Source of the DNA: Adiantum capillus-veneris
Lineage: Eukaryota > Streptophyta > Polypodiopsida > Polypodiales > Pteridaceae
Direction: 5' to 3'
Length of the DNA stretch: 64,000 nucleotides
NCBI GenBank assembly: GCA_014529385.2
Contig: CM043971.1
Coordinates: 28,353,709-28,417,708, forward strand
Shown: piece by piece, positions 23,750 through 37,100 of the stretch
Layout: every line of letters starts with the position of its first letter
How positions within the stretch are numbered: the stretch's first letter is position 1
Program-made: the position numbers and the translations under genes
Notes under the pieces: model-generated
The model's input: only the letters and a program-made list of their open reading frames with translations
What the model was told of the DNA's origin: nothing
The model's database searches: none

Positions 23750-24560
23750 CTAAAGAAGTCGACGATTTCCCTCTCTGAATGTCTCCCACTTAATCTCTTC
23801 AAGAGACTCTCCCTGTGTCTGCGCTGCTCTAGCAAAAACAACCCGAGGCATCTCTGATCCCAAATATCTCACGAATCTAGCCAATGGTCCAAAGCCCTCT
23901 AAATAGAGAGTGAAAGTGGCCTCGTATCTCATAGTACACTTGACAATGACATATGTGATGAAACTCTGTCTCTAGCTCTATATGACACAATTGGAAAATC
24001 CCGCCTATATCTTTCATTAGTGCAATGATGCTTGCATCCGAACAATAGCACATCGTATCCCATGGGATAAATGAGTGTCCATATAGGCAGATCTGATCAT
24101 ATATCCATGCTCTTTGAGCTGGAGAAGACGCTCTTTGTAGAAAGGCATCTTCCTGCCAAGCTCTTGTGTCGGCTCTATCCTTGTCCTCATGGTGTCTAGT
24201 TGAATCAAATCGTGTTTGATGAGGTAGGTAATCTTGGTCCATGTGAGGAACAAGGAGGGTGCATACAACGAGTACTGGAAGGGGTGTAGTTTGTCCATAC
24301 TAAATCCATGTAGCTAAAACCAAGATGTCATCTCCATACCAAACACGATGTCTCCCCCTATATGAGGCAAGATATCGAGATTTTGAAGACTCCAAAGCTA
24401 GGCAAGCATATCCATCTTTGGGAAGATTCCTGATACTGTGTATAAAAGAGACAGATTTGGTAAGTGCCTCTATGACTAGTAGGGGAGCAGTAAGCTCTGC
24501 AGGAATAATCTCATGCGGTATAGAGGCCTTGGCCCTAATCATCCGGGAAATCATCAGCTA
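23750..24560 (-). pseudogene. LINE B C-terminal zinc region, broken
   Basis: Three frames succeed each other: MISRMIRAKASIPHEIIPAE (24,554 on), then LTWTKITYLIKHDL, then CHIELETEFHHICHCQVYYE (about 24,000-23,940) and GPLARFVRYLG. The pattern CxxxxETExHxxxxC with a following Y and R is the zinc-binding region found after the RT in many plant LINEs. The frame changes show decay. Confidence 0.7.
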
Positions 24561-24717
24561 TGCTGGTCTACTGATGCCCTATATGTGCACCTATTGTTGA
24601 CGTCGAAACAGAGAAGAAGTTTCCCCAATATGTTGTACCATTATTTTCAAAGCAGAATGATACTTTTTGTAATATTTGAGCAACCATTAGACTTTGTGGG
24701 AACGAGTCTCTATGGAG

Positions 24718-24734
24718 GAATGTATATAAGTCAA
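24718..24734 (+). promoter_or_regulatory. TATA box of the element 1 LTR
   Basis: ATGTATATAAGTC lies about 50 bp before the GA tract, in the same relation as in element 2's LTR. It predicts transcription start close to or inside the (GA)n. Confidence 0.55.
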
Positions 24735-24775
24735 CTTTTGAATTAATCAAATCCGGTTATCACTGTGCGTGGTGT

Positions 24776-24880
<105 letters not shown>

Positions 24881-25508
24881 GTGATTTCTTCTCTTCCCTA
24901 TACGCACTACGGAAGGTCCATTGCTAAAGCAACACCACCATCATGTTAGCAATGACGAGGGCTTCCATTCAACGCCAAAAGTGTGCAATTTTGACTACGA
25001 CGCGAAGTGAGCTCCTACGAGCTTTGGGGTGAGTTTTCTTGCAAACCAGTTGTCCGTTTGGTGAGTTCTTTACACCTATGGATTCATGGAGAGTAGGAAT
25101 GAGCATTAGGATCATATTCCACGACAAATGGTAACCTATATTTTGCTGCCTATCTATATATGCGATTGTTGCAAGATATAGTTGGAGGTTGGTTATGAAG
25201 TCACAGTCCATAGGGTATTGATCTCATGATAAGGAGAGTATATCTAGTGGGTTTCGTGACATTTTGAATGCATTTGGCCTAGATTTGGATAGCATTAGCA
25301 TCATAGGTTGGGTTGCTTTCACTAGTGCATAAGAACACTTGGATTTGATTTCCTCGATTAGAGATTGTCTTAGAAAATCGAGAAGGAGATTGACACTCAT
25401 CTTCTTGTTTCTATGTGCCTACGGGTTAAGCTTTGCCCTTGGCCGACATAGAGTTATTGGTTATGTTCTTTCTATGCTAGCGTTTGCTCGCGGTGTATCC
25501 GCCAACAT

Positions 25509-25522
25509 TGGCGCCGTTGCCA
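25509..25522 (+). promoter_or_regulatory. Primer-binding site, tRNA-Asp type
   Basis: TGGCGCCGTTGCCA begins one base after the LTR. TGGCGCCGTTGCC is complementary to the 3' end of plant tRNA-Asp and is typical of Athila/Tat-type Ty3 elements. Confidence 0.8.
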
Positions 25523-26028
25523 CGGATCAAAGCCGTAGGTAGGTGACCTTAGACTAATCCTATGAGGTGAGAGTTCCTATGGTGTGCCAGAGTATTCTTT
25601 TCTATCTTAGTTTAGTTAGGACCTATAGAGAGGTGCTAGGAAGCACGTGTCTTGCCTTGGTCACCCATGTTGATGGTTTTAGTTTAGAATTGTATTGGTT
25701 TGAGAGCTTGAGTGGTTAAAGAGGTGATAAAAGCATTGGCTAGTCCGCGTGTGTCAGTTAAGCACTTATCTGCTCACAATTGCAAAAGTCCATTTTTTAT
25801 GTTAAGGAGTAGCTTTACGTAGATGAATTGATCTTGATCTAGAGCTATCCATCAATGAAAATTTTCTCGAGTTGATTGGTTGCATTGAAATCTTGAAAAG
25901 AGAGCGATTCTTAGTTGAAATAGTGCAAAACAAGGTTCATAAAAATGTTTTGCATGACTGAGGATTTCTGAGGGCATAAGAAGGCATTAGAAAGGGCTGC
26001 ACATAAAAATCTGAATTCTGCAAAGTTA

Positions 26029-27316
26029 GACTATATACGCGTATAAAGTCTCCAGGGCTAAAAAGATACCAAACTTGTGGAAATTGATTGTACCAGTGTA
26101 TTGAAATGAGTATTTATACCCTCGGAACACCTTGAGTATGAAACTTTGTCATAGAATTGGAGACCAAAAGCCAAAACTCGGAGTGGTTGTAACTGAAAAA
26201 AACAGAAACTTGGGTTTGTAAGAATTTTTGAACTTTAAATTTTGCTGTGAACACATGTACATGATGTTGATAAGTAGGGAAACTTAAGGTAGAAACATAT
26301 CTGAATTCTAAGACAGGAGAATTTATACGCATATAATGTCTCCAACATAGATTTGGGCAATATCGTGCATGTTGTTATCACTAAGCCATTTGGGAGGTGT
26401 CTATTAGCTTGACTACAAGATTCCATACCATTTGGTCAGCCAACTTTACATCTGGAGAGAATTTTGCAAATTCTAACCAAAAACAAAGAAAAGTGGTGAA
26501 TTGGTGAATCATTGACATCAAAACTTGATTTTGAGCACATATGCTTTGAGTACACAAAAGAGAACCTTGGGCTGAGATTTAAGTTCATTTTTGTCAAATA
26601 GACTTTATACGCGTATAAAGTCTTTTTCCCCAGAATAGACTCAAATGGTACAAAGGTATATGGCTAAAGTTCCCTAAAGCCTTGGGGAAGTCCATAGTTT
26701 ATATTTTATGGCATTTAGACCAAATCTGACTTTAAAAAGACCAAGAAACAATACAAACACTCTACACACTCTTTTTGGCCACAACTTGAACAAACTTGAT
26801 CCCTAACTCAAGTCACAGAATATCTGTGAAGCCCCTGAGTGCTGGGCTACCTCTAGAGAAAGTTTCATGTCAATTGGCTCAAAAAGACATTATACGCGTA
26901 TAATGTGTTTTTGATGTTATTGACCATTCTTTGAACTTCAGACCATACGAGGATTATGAGCGCACAACTATACGCACAAACCTGCAAAAATTTACTCAAT
27001 CTGGTCAAAAAGACTTTATACGCGTATAATGTCTTTTTGACCCTATTGACTTCCAAAGCTAAACTAGGGCATATCCTTGCATTCTAAGGAACCTTAGAAT
27101 CCAATAGCCAAGATTACACTCAAATTGGAAAGCATTTGAGCCTGTAAGTGCCAAAAAATAGAAAAGAGATCCAAAATCAATCTGCATCAAATTGTAACTT
27201 ACACTAAAGTGGTCCAATTGACAGTTTGAATGTTTTTGAGAGTTACATGAGTCGTAGGGAACATCTCATGAAGAAATATTGCCGTTTTTATAAAGTAGAA
27301 TTTATACACGTATAAA
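26029..27316 (+). repeat. Leader array of CGCG-centred palindromes, element 1
   Basis: Six copies of CTTTATACGCGTATAAAG or close variants lie at 26,029-26,050, 26,321-26,340, 26,601-26,622 (perfect over 22 nt), 26,887-26,906 (perfect over 20 nt), 27,011-27,034 and 27,301-27,316. Centre-to-centre steps are about 291, 281, 285, 126 and 286 bp. The DNA between copies is noncoding and mostly unlike, apart from weak echoes such as CTGAATTCT before the first two. The surrounding leader (25,523-27,700) has no gene. Confidence 0.9.
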
Positions 27317-27700
27317 GTATAACAACCAGATTTAGAGCATACTGAGTAAATTGAGCCTGCCAGGTATTCCACTTAACTTTGACAACACATTTTACCAGTC
27401 AATTCAGTGAGAAGAACATATACGGGGAACCAACCCTTCCAAAAGAAGCTTGGGACGGGAAATACTTGCATGTTCTTTCTTATCAATACTAAATGTTACT
27501 AAAAGAAGAACCACCATTGACAAAGATTTGCAGAGTCTAAAGCTTTGTACAGATAGCCAACAACAAGGTCCAGCAAGTCCAGACCAATCGGTAGTGCAAT
27601 CAATCAACCAATTTGAGAGCTGAAATAGCAAGAGTAAGACACGATAGAGAAAACTCTAAAGGTAAAAGGTTTGGATTTATAGTGGTGTGTTAAGGGATTG

Positions 27701-29594
27701 ATGATCAAGGAGAAACCTACAAAGAGACCAAAAATCACAAGGAGATCAGGTCAGCTTAGTGTCTACAGAGGAGAGTGACCCAAGCTAGAAAAGATCCACT
27801 ATCACCAATCATATAAGACGATAGTGGAACTGACACCTCCTCTGAACAATCCTTTTATCTCATGGCGGACCGGAACACCACGGTTAACCAACCAATCCAA
27901 GGAGAAGGAGGGAGCACCTCTGCAAACCCTCCTTGGACATTCAGGTTTACAACCCTCTACTTAGAAGGACCAAATGCCCATGGGGCTTTGGTATATGTTG
28001 ACCATGGAACCACCTATTGAAAGGTCATATAGAGGATATGGGATGCAGTTGACGGAAGATTGAGACCTGGACAAGACCCTATGAGGGGAGAAGGACGAGG
28101 AGATTCCACAGTTTGATTGGTGGAACAAAGACCTGTTAGACCTTCTCAAGTCTAGAAATGGGTACATAAAAGGTATTTAGGAGAAGGGGATCCTACAGAT
28201 CATGTGCCAACGTTCTTGAGAGTGATCCGAGCAGAAGAGGCTAGAGAATTCGATACACAATTTGCACGATTTGGACTCACCCTAGAGGAAGACACCGCCA
28301 CCTGGTTTGTTTCTGTTGAAAGATGAGATTTTGGGACCATCCAAGAGGTTTTTGATGAGTTTGTGGAGGAATTCTCTCAAAGAGGGATATCCCACAATAC
28401 TGTCTCTCAAATCCACAAGTTTAAACAGAAAGAGGGAGAATCTGTCAGGAAGGCAGTCCTACGGCTGAAATGATATGTAAAGTTCTACCCAATGGAAGAA
28501 CTACCTACTCAATCCAGACTGATGTTGATATTTATCCAAGGATTAAGAAATACAGATCTTCAAAAGGATTTTCATATGAAGAAAATCCCCACTCTAAATG
28601 AGTTAACCAAAGAGGCTTTTTTCCTAGTATAGATAACTGTGAGATCTACAGAGTTGGAGATCTAAGAGACAGAGATGATGATTCATCATCTCAAGAAAGT
28701 GGGTCAAAGTTTGGAAAGACAGTACAAAGAAATGAACCAAGAGTAAATCAAGAGCGACTGATAGAGGAGGTGCTAAAGAGAATTAGCCCCTTTGCCAAGC
28801 CACACACTAAACCATTAAAGTGGTGTGCCATCGAACAAAATGGACAAATCATGTAACTCAGAAATGCTACTATAATAAAGGGTATGTGAGAGAATGACAA
28901 TATGTTTCCCAACCACAAGTAGCACCACCTCAAGTGCCACCTATACCTAGATATACTGTGGGGAATTTTCCAGGACCAGCTGGGGTTAAACGAACACATC
29001 CAATTTTAGGACAGCAACCACCACTCCCAGGGACAAGACCAATAGGTGTGAGATACACGTCCACTGTGGAAGAACCAAAGAAACAAGACTTAGTGCCTGT
29101 CCCTGTTTATTACAAAGAGAAGTGGAACAATGGCCTGCCCAACAAACTACCCACCAGAGGAGCCGAGAGCGCCGGAACCATGGAGTATGATAGGCAATGT
29201 TGGACCACCAACAGTGGCACAGGCTGCAAGAGAAAGTAGATATAGTTTGGACAAAAGAACATTGTTGTTCATAGCCAATGGAGGTTTCAATGGGCCAAGA
29301 CCTGCTTACCAACAGAGGGGTGCTCAAGGAGCTCCACGACAATCGTTGGGACCTTGCTATAAATATGGAGGTGACCATCTTATGAAAGACTGTCCTCATT
29401 CGGAAATTGTCCGAGTCAATGTGTATTGTCCAGACTGCGGCATCACTCATTTGATTGCCGATTGTCCAAAAAATACGAACAAAGCAGTTAAAAGAACCAT
29501 AAACATTTTGAAGGCTATCCCTTCAAGCAGTGGTTCCGAAAATGAAACAGTAATACCTATACAATTCATCACACGAGCTCAGGCTAAAAAATAA
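27701..29594 (+). pseudogene. Gag of element 1, broken
   Basis: Similarity to element 2's Gag continues through several frames. The N-terminal piece (RFTTLYLEGPNAHGALVYVD, about 27,940-28,005) corresponds to element 2's 47,190-47,250, after which a large part is missing. The capsid-like region (28,190-28,640) has DPTDHVPTFLRVIRAEEARE, LTLEEDTATWF and EVFDEFVEEFSQRGISHNTV, the pattern of the retrotransposon Gag capsid family that packages genomic RNA. The zinc-knuckle region (29,340-29,470) reads CYKYGGDHLMKDC, where the second Cys is Tyr, then CPDCGITHLIADC, both with CX2CX3HX4C spacing. In-frame stops (for example in VER-stop-DFG near 28,325) and frame changes make it nonfunctional. Confidence 0.8.
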
Positions 29595-29599
29595 AAAGG

Positions 29600-30113
29600 G
29601 GGACTTGGAAATGAAGAACTAGGACATAAAACACCTAGCATTTCACGAAAAAGCCAACGGAACACACGGAAAGCTAGAAAGGCACGAGTAGAAGTGAGGA
29701 AAGAAAGAGAACAAAATGTCATAACGGAAGAATTACAGCGAACCAAAGACAGACTAGAAAAACTTGAAAGACAAGCACTTCAAAAACCAGTAACACCAAC
29801 AGACATAGAGCTTGAGAAGAAAGTGAAATCCAAAAGTGCGGGATCAGGCGGATCTTTGCTAGTAGAGAAAGTAAACAAACATTTAAACGCACTCTTGAAG
29901 GCATACAACTCGAGGCTTAAAATCAACCAAACTCAGGAACAAAAATGGATGACATATCCCTATGCAAAGTTAGAAAAACAGAGGCTAGAAATGTGTCAAA
30001 AGATGATTCAAACTGTGCAAACCATACTAGAACCAACTTCAAGGAAACAGGTGGAGGGGTTAGAACTTCTAGTACCAATGCCAAAGAACCCTCCAACACA
30101 CGGATCTGAATGA
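29600..30113 (+). CDS. Gag-pol spacer with coiled coil, element 1
   Basis: The frame from 29,694 encodes 139 residues rich in Lys, Glu and Gln (LEKLERQALQKP, then VEKVNKHLNALLKAYNSRLK, then EQKWMTYPYAKLEKQRLEMC). It matches element 2 at 49,740-50,090 (VDKVNEPLDAILQSYEARLK, RWITYPYPKIEKQRLEMC). It lies between the zinc knuckles and the protease region and is predicted helical or coiled. Conservation of this spacer between two diverged copies argues for a real Gag-Pol segment. Function unknown. Confidence 0.55.
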
Positions 30114-30143
30114 CTAACTTGAGGACCTCATGCAAATATTGAT

Positions 30144-33100
30144 ATGCACTCTTATTGGGGAGACAAGGGATTTGTCAAATCTTGGGATAGCCAACTTGTA
30201 TCTCTAAAAACGTTACCCTCATATATGGGAGAGTATGAAGAAAAGTCAGATGTGAAAGCTGTACCATCACAACAACTTGCTACAAGGAAGGGTATGGACT
30301 CCAATCACATATACCTTAGACACATGGAGACGACTACAAGAATAAACCTTAAAGACCATAGCTACAAAGAGTAGAAGAGTTCGATTCTGCCACGATAGTA
30401 GGGTCAGAACTCCCAGATTGGCTGAGTAAACCAAAGGAGTTATGGATGTGTGGGACATCCAATTGTGGAAGCCTAAAACGAGAAGAATGTATTCTAAACA
30501 GAGCGATCAAGGATACAGAATACATTCCAGAACCTTTTCCAGAAGAGTCCTTAGAACCTTTAGAATGGACACATATTCTAGCAACCTTAGATGTGTGTGT
30601 TATTACAGAAGGACTGACGACTAAGTTTTGTGACCAAGATGGGTATGATGTAATTCCATATTACTTGGTTGCGTTAATAGAAAATGATGATTACCAAATA
30701 TCAGGTCAATTAAGAAAAAATAAATATAAGCAAGAAATGGATGGGGAGCTGTTCCACGATTCTATATATAATCTTGAACGAGATGATGATGCAGATAACG
30801 AATGTTTTGACAACCCCAATGAGCTAGAGGAAATAATACCTGATGTCAGGTTTTATGATTTTCCAAATAAAAAACCGAGACATCAAGCACATTATAGAAA
30901 ACGGAAGGAGTCTCACAAGGCCAGAGATAACCCAATGCCAAACATAAAAAACAGAATGGAATTCTTATCTCTGGTAAAGGCAAAAGACTGCAATAAAAAC
31001 AAAATATCAGCTCAATTCTCTCAAGATCAAGACCTAAGGACAAAAGACAGTCCTAGGGATGTAAAAAAACGAACTTAGAGATTGAAGGCAGAAAAAAATC
31101 CAAAAGAATGGAAACAGAACCGAAATTTACTAAACTTAAACATAAGAAAAGGTACCAAGAGCTCAAGAAGACTCTAAGGGAAGTATGGACAACCGAAACT
31201 TACAACAAAGAGGATGAGAAAGACAATAGCGTAAACCATAGGAGTGTACCATCCCATTATAGAAAGTTCACTATTGAAGACCGGAAGATAGTGCTGACAT
31301 AGCCTATAAGAGAGCGATGGAAAAAAGAGTCTTGTGATGGGCGGGAAGATGCAAAGAAAGTAGACCTAGCACATCCTGGAGAGAAACCGCAACCCGTCTA
31401 TATTGCCACCGACCTGAGTTGAGATGAGGAAGAGGAGCTTCTCAGCCTTCTTCAAGAATATAAGGATGTGTTTGCATGGTCTTACAAGGATTTAAAGGGA
31501 GTGGATCCAACAATATGTCAGCAAACTATCCCTTTAAAACCTGATGCAAAACCTAGCAGACAAAGGCCATACACATACAATGATACCTTTGCTAAGCGTA
31601 TCAAGGAAGAGATTGATAAACTAAAAGACGCAGAGTTTATCTACTATGAGATAGAACACACTGATTGGGCATCCCCAATTGTTGTTGTACCAAAAAAGAA
31701 TGGCAAACTCTGAGTGTGTGTCAACCTCAAAAAAGTCAATGCAGCCACAATAAGGGATAAATATCCCTTACCAATTATGGACCACGTGCTTGAACGAGTA
31801 GCAGGGAAGCATGCATATTCCTTCTTGGATGGGTTCTGTGGTTACAATCAACTTGGAATTGCACCCAAGGACCAATATAAAATTGCATTTTCCACAGAAT
31901 GGGATATATTTGTATATCACGTCATGCAATTTGGGTAAACAAATGCACCTGCCACATTTCAAAGATTGATGGCACATGCCTTCAAGGAGTTTTTGAGGAA
32001 TTTCTTGGAAATTTATATGGATGAACTATGTGTACACTCTCTGCAAAGAGACGAACATGTGGAACACCTCAAAAAGGTATTCGAGAAATGCAGGACATAC
32101 AGGATTTGCCTTAACCCAGAAAAATGCGTTTTCATGGTAAGATAAGGACGAATCTTGGGGCATATGGTCTTGAAACATGGCATTTCCACAGATTTGGATA
32201 AGATTAATGTGATTATCAAAATGCCTAAGCTGATCAATGCAAAGCAAGTACATTGCTTCATGGGACATTGTGGTTATTACAAGAGGATCATACACATGTA
32301 TGCGATTATTGCACAACCACTATATAGACTTATAGTGATCTTTGAATGGACATATAAATGCGAGGAATCCTTTAAGAAATTAAAAGATGCCCTTGTATCC
32401 GCTCCAGTGCTACGAGCACCTGATTGGGAAAAAATATTTCACGTCCATATAGATACATCTGCATTTGCTATCAGATGTATTCTGGCTCAACTAGGAGAGT
32501 GAATCATGGATTTCCCAGTCAGCTATTCCAACTGACAACTAAATAATGCTGAAAGGAATTACACAACCACTAAACAGAGAGGGGCTTGGAATGATTTATG
32601 TCATTAAGAAATTTTGGCATTATCTCCTTCCAAATAAGTTTGTGTTTTTCACAGAACATCAAGTCGTTTTATACCTTGTCAAACAAACCATGCAACACCG
32701 GATGAATCATAAGATGGTTCATCATATTGCTGGAGTTTGAATTTACCATAGTGGTTAAAAAGGGGAAGACACATCTTCGAGAAGACCACCTCTCTTGATT
32801 AACCAATGGAGACAATCCAGAGGGTGTGGATGATGATGTATCGGATGCATATCTCTTCAATATAGAAATGGTACTTAAGTGGTCCCAAGAGATCATCAAG
32901 CTACCATCACAGGGTGGGGAATTTGACAAAACGAACCTTGAACTTAAACGAAGAACGATTCACCAAGCTAAGAACTTTCAGTTGGTTGGAGGACATTTAT
33001 ATAATTTAGGCTCTCGTCGGTATCCTAAGAGCATGCATAAACCCTGAGGAATATGAAATATATTTGCCGAAAGCGCATATTCAAACGTTAACGTTTCATT

Positions 33101-33522
33101 GTTCAGCCACAAAAACTTTCCAATGATTGCAACAATTAGGAGTGTATTGGCTGACTGTGCGCATTGATGTTCATGAATATGTCACTAGTTGCATCAAATG
33201 CAGATCAAGCCCACCCATTGAACATGCGACATTGTTTCAGATAACACTTACGCCATAATGGAGTCAATACACTATTGAATACTTGAAAAGATAGATGTTT
33301 CTTGATAATATCACCAAAGCACGACAGAGATCGATAGAAATAGAAGCTCGTGATTTCACTCTTATTGAAAATCAACTTTATAAAAGGGGAAAGGATAACC
33401 AACTTAGGCTGTGTGCAACGAAAAACATGTATGCTCCAATCCTAGAACAAGCACATGGAGGGATTAGTGGGGTAGGGGAAAAGACATCAAAAATTATCCT
33501 CACTTCGAGAATATGGTGGCCA
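30144..33522 (+). pseudogene. Pol of element 1, part 1: RT, RNase H, first HHCC
   Basis: 30,144-30,280 matches element 2 up to VPSQR and then jumps at about 30,290 to IYLRHMETTT, so about 0.5 kb holding the first protease is deleted. A charged spacer follows. RT spans about 31,440-32,130 (FAWSYKDLKGVDP, WASPIVVVPKKNGKL, YPLPIMDHVLERV, IYMDELCVHS). The active-site box YxDD reads YMDE (32,014-32,025). RNase H spans about 32,430-32,810. The first integrase-type HHCC module spans 33,060-33,210 (AHIQTLTFH ... CIKC), and a second begins at about 33,380 and is cut by the copia element at 33,523. Stops include TGA 31,711 and TAA 32,143, where element 2 has CGG and CAA, and TGA 33,124, which element 2 shares. 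Confidence 0.85.
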
Positions 33523-33748
33523 TGTTACCATATACATGTGGTAGTGTTGTGTGTGAACACACTAGGACCGCCGGGGCATTTTTTCCTCTTTAGGAGGTTT
33601 TTTTCCCTGTGCATTGTATATACGCCCATCACTCTAGGGCTATCTATCTTTCCATTGCACACTAAGTAATACACTCTCTACTATGTGCCTTGATCTTCCT
33701 TCGTCTTCTCCAAGCTGCGTGTGTTTCTCTGCAACCCTAATTCCAACA
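33523..33748 (+). repeat. 5' LTR of the copia element
   Basis: TG...CA ends. Contains GTGCATTGTATATACGCC (TATA-like) and a pyrimidine-rich 3' half. Matches 38,097-38,323. Confidence 0.92.
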
Positions 33749-33750
33749 AT

Positions 33751-33764
33751 CGGTATCAGAGCAG
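33751..33764 (+). promoter_or_regulatory. Copia primer-binding site, tRNA-Met type
   Basis: CGGTATCAGAGCAGG two bases after the LTR resembles TGGTATCAGAGC, complementary to initiator tRNA-Met as in most plant copia elements, with the first base changed. Confidence 0.8.
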
Positions 33765-34110
33765 GTTGATTCCTCCCGGGCTTAGTCGCTAGCTGCTCCA
33801 GCACATGCCTGCTCACTTTCTCCGATTACAGTGAGGTTTAGTGAGTGTTCACAGGTTGACAAATATTGCAGGAATTCTCGTAGAGCTCAGTCTGCTCAAA
33901 TTTCTGATTCGGGCTCATTTTGGCCTCTGTTTCCACTACAGGCAGGACTACACAGGCAATTTCGTCATTTTGTGTAGAATTTTTGTCAGTGCCGTTTTTT
34001 GCATAACAGGTGCCTTATAGTCTTCTATTGTTTGTGCTATATAGCACGTGTTGTTTCCGCTCTATTTCTCCTATTTTTGGGCAATTTTCACATCAGGTGC
34101 AACATTTACC

Positions 34111-37100
34111 ATGGCTAACAACAACACAGATGTGTTCAAGATGTTTGCTGCTGAGGACAGGTTGGATGGGGACAATTACCCTATGTGGGCTTATATGATG
34201 CAACATGTTCTTGTGTCAAAGGGCGTCTGGAATATTGTGCAGGTTATTGATGTACATCCTAGTACTAAGGATGTAGGCGATGTTGAGGATGTTGCAGGTC
34301 TTGTTGCAAGGATTGCTGCTATTAGAGTTATTTTGCCTACGACAAAACAATCTCGTTGGGATGTAAAGGATGCATAGGCTCATGCATTGATTGAGTTGTC
34401 TATGAAGCGCACCATTTTTCCTCACATCCGTTCAGAAAAATCTGCAAAACAGGCTTGGGATATTCTAGCAAGTCTTTATGCAAGCCGCAATGAGGCTAAA
34501 ATTGCTTTGCTGCGTAAAGAGCTGGAGTCGAAGATTATGCATGAGGAAGATGATATGGACACTTTCCTTGCTAGTGTTAAGGATATCAATGAGCAACTTA
34601 TTTCTGCAGGTGAAGTCATTTCAGACAGTTCCCTTGTGTAGACTGTTCTTGATGCCTTACCAGATTTGTACCAAACTTTTGCTAGTACTTGGAGACTTAT
34701 GACCCAAGGAAATCCTGAAGTTTTCAAGTTTGATGCATTATGCACATTGCTGTTGCAAGAGTCACTTTCCAGAAAAAAAAGGACTAGACAATGTGCAGTT
34801 GAACATGCTTTTATTGCTTCTCAAAGAAAGGGTGGTAACAGAAATGCAGCCACTTCTTATGGTTCTGCTACGAGTGGAAAAACTTATGTTCCCAATGCTT
34901 CTGCTGGAAGCACTTCGTCTAGCAATTATGGTGATAAGGGAAAAAAGAAGATGCATTGCCATTATTGTAAAGCTAATGATCACTTGATCAAGCAGTGTCC
35001 TAAGTTGAAGGCCAAAGAGGCTAAGAAGAAAGAGGGTGGTTCCACTGCAAATGCTGGTTCCACTACAAATGCAACCATTGTTGAGTCTTCTGTCAAAGGA
35101 GATTGTAATGCTGATGTTGATGTAGAATGGGCTTTTAGTGCAGAGTGCACTTACAATCCTACTGTCCATGATGCATGTATGTCAGTTGCTGCAGATTCAT
35201 ACGTGTGGTATTTTGATAGTGGTGCTACAAAGCACATTACCTCACATCGTGAATTGTTCACCTCTCTCGAGTCTGTCCCTCATGGGAATTTTGTCACTTG
35301 TGCCAACAATGCCTCTTATCCGGTTCAGGGAGTTGGAAAGATTGTACTTACTGCTACAAATGGCACTTCTTTCACACTTGTTGATGCACTTTATGTACCT
35401 GAGATCAAGAAGAATCTTTTGTCTATATCTGCACTTGCTAGACTTAAACTTGTAGTCAAATTTGTGGATGACAAATGTACAGTTCATGATCTTAGTTTTG
35501 GTGATGAAATTGTTGCATCTGGCCTTTTGTGCTGTGGGCTGTATAAGCTCACTTTATATGACAAGTGTGGACAAAATTTTGCAAATGCTGTTGCAGATTC
35601 AAGGGCTATTTTAGATGCAAAACTTTGGCATGCACGTTTTGGTCATCTGAATTTTGCCAGTTTGCTGCGTTTGTAGAAATCTAATATGGTTGCTTCTTTG
35701 CCGCCTCTTGAAGCACCTGTCAAACATGTTTGTGAAGCCTCCATTCTGGGTAAAATGCAGCGTTCTAAGTTTCCAAAGGATGGTTCAGTTAGGGCCACAT
35801 GCAGGTTGCAGCTTGTGCATAGTGATGTTTGTGGGCCCATGCAAACTCCGTCCTTGGGCAATTACCTGTACTTCGTGACTTTCATTGATGATTACTCCAG
35901 GCATGCATGGGTATTTTTGCTTAAAGCAAAGTTCAAAGTTTTTATGTGCTTCGAACAATTTCTGACTATGGCTGAAAATGTATCAAAATGTACTATGGAC
36001 ACCCTCCGTTTCGATCGAGGGGGGGAGTATATGTCTCATGAATTCAATGCATTTCTTGCTAGTTGTGGGATAAAACACCAATGTACAATGCCTTATACGC
36101 CTCAGCAAAATGGTGTTGCTGAGAGGAAAAACAGGTCACTTACGAAAATGGCACGATGTATGGTCAAAAGTCAAGCTTTGCTGCATTATTTTTGGCTTGA
36201 GGCCATCATGTGTGCCACTTATGTACTAAACAGGTGTCCTACAAAAGCTTTGCAGTCTATTACCCCATATGAAGCATGGCATGATAGAAAGCCTTCTATT
36301 GAGCACATGCGTGTTTTTGGCTGTTTGGCATATGCTTTGGTGCCACAAACACAACGCAGAAAATTGGATGATAACGCTGTCAAATGTATTGTTGTTGGTT
36401 ATAGTGATGAAAGAAAAGGTTACGGGTTGTATCATCCATAAAAAAAGCGTATTCTGGTTTCAAGGAACGTAGTGTTTGTGGAAGATTCTGTTCAGCCCTT
36501 GCTGTCATGTACTAGAGACAATAATGTAAGCTCACATGACATTTATGACACTTTGTTGCCTCTTTTCAGTGGTGGAAGTTCAAATGTAAATTCCAATGAG
36601 GAAAATGTACAGCCTATGGGGGTTTCCAAAAATGTTACAGATCAGCCTATTACTGATGCAGACGTACATGATGTACTTGATGAGGAAAGGGCTAAAAATG
36701 GGTAGGCTAGAGGTATGCCAAAATGGCTGGTGCACACTTTGCATGACAGTAAATTGGATGCACCTTTGTCTAGTCGTACTCGTTCAGACTCTCGCCATGC
36801 ATCTTATGCATCAAATTGTTATGCTTTGGCTATGTCTAGCTTACATGATGTTGAGGAACCTCTGTCTTTTGATGAAGCACATAATTCAGAAAATTGGATG
36901 GCTACCATGCAATCAGAATATGATGCACTTATAGAAAATGACACATGGAGTTTATGTGATTTGTCTCTTGGAAAAAAGGCCATTAGTACGAAGTGGGTTT
37001 ACAAGTTGAAACGCAAGCCGGATGGTGAGGTTGATCGCCATAAGGCTCGACTTGTTGCAAAGGGTTATGCACAACAAAAAGGCATAGACTATGATTTTTT

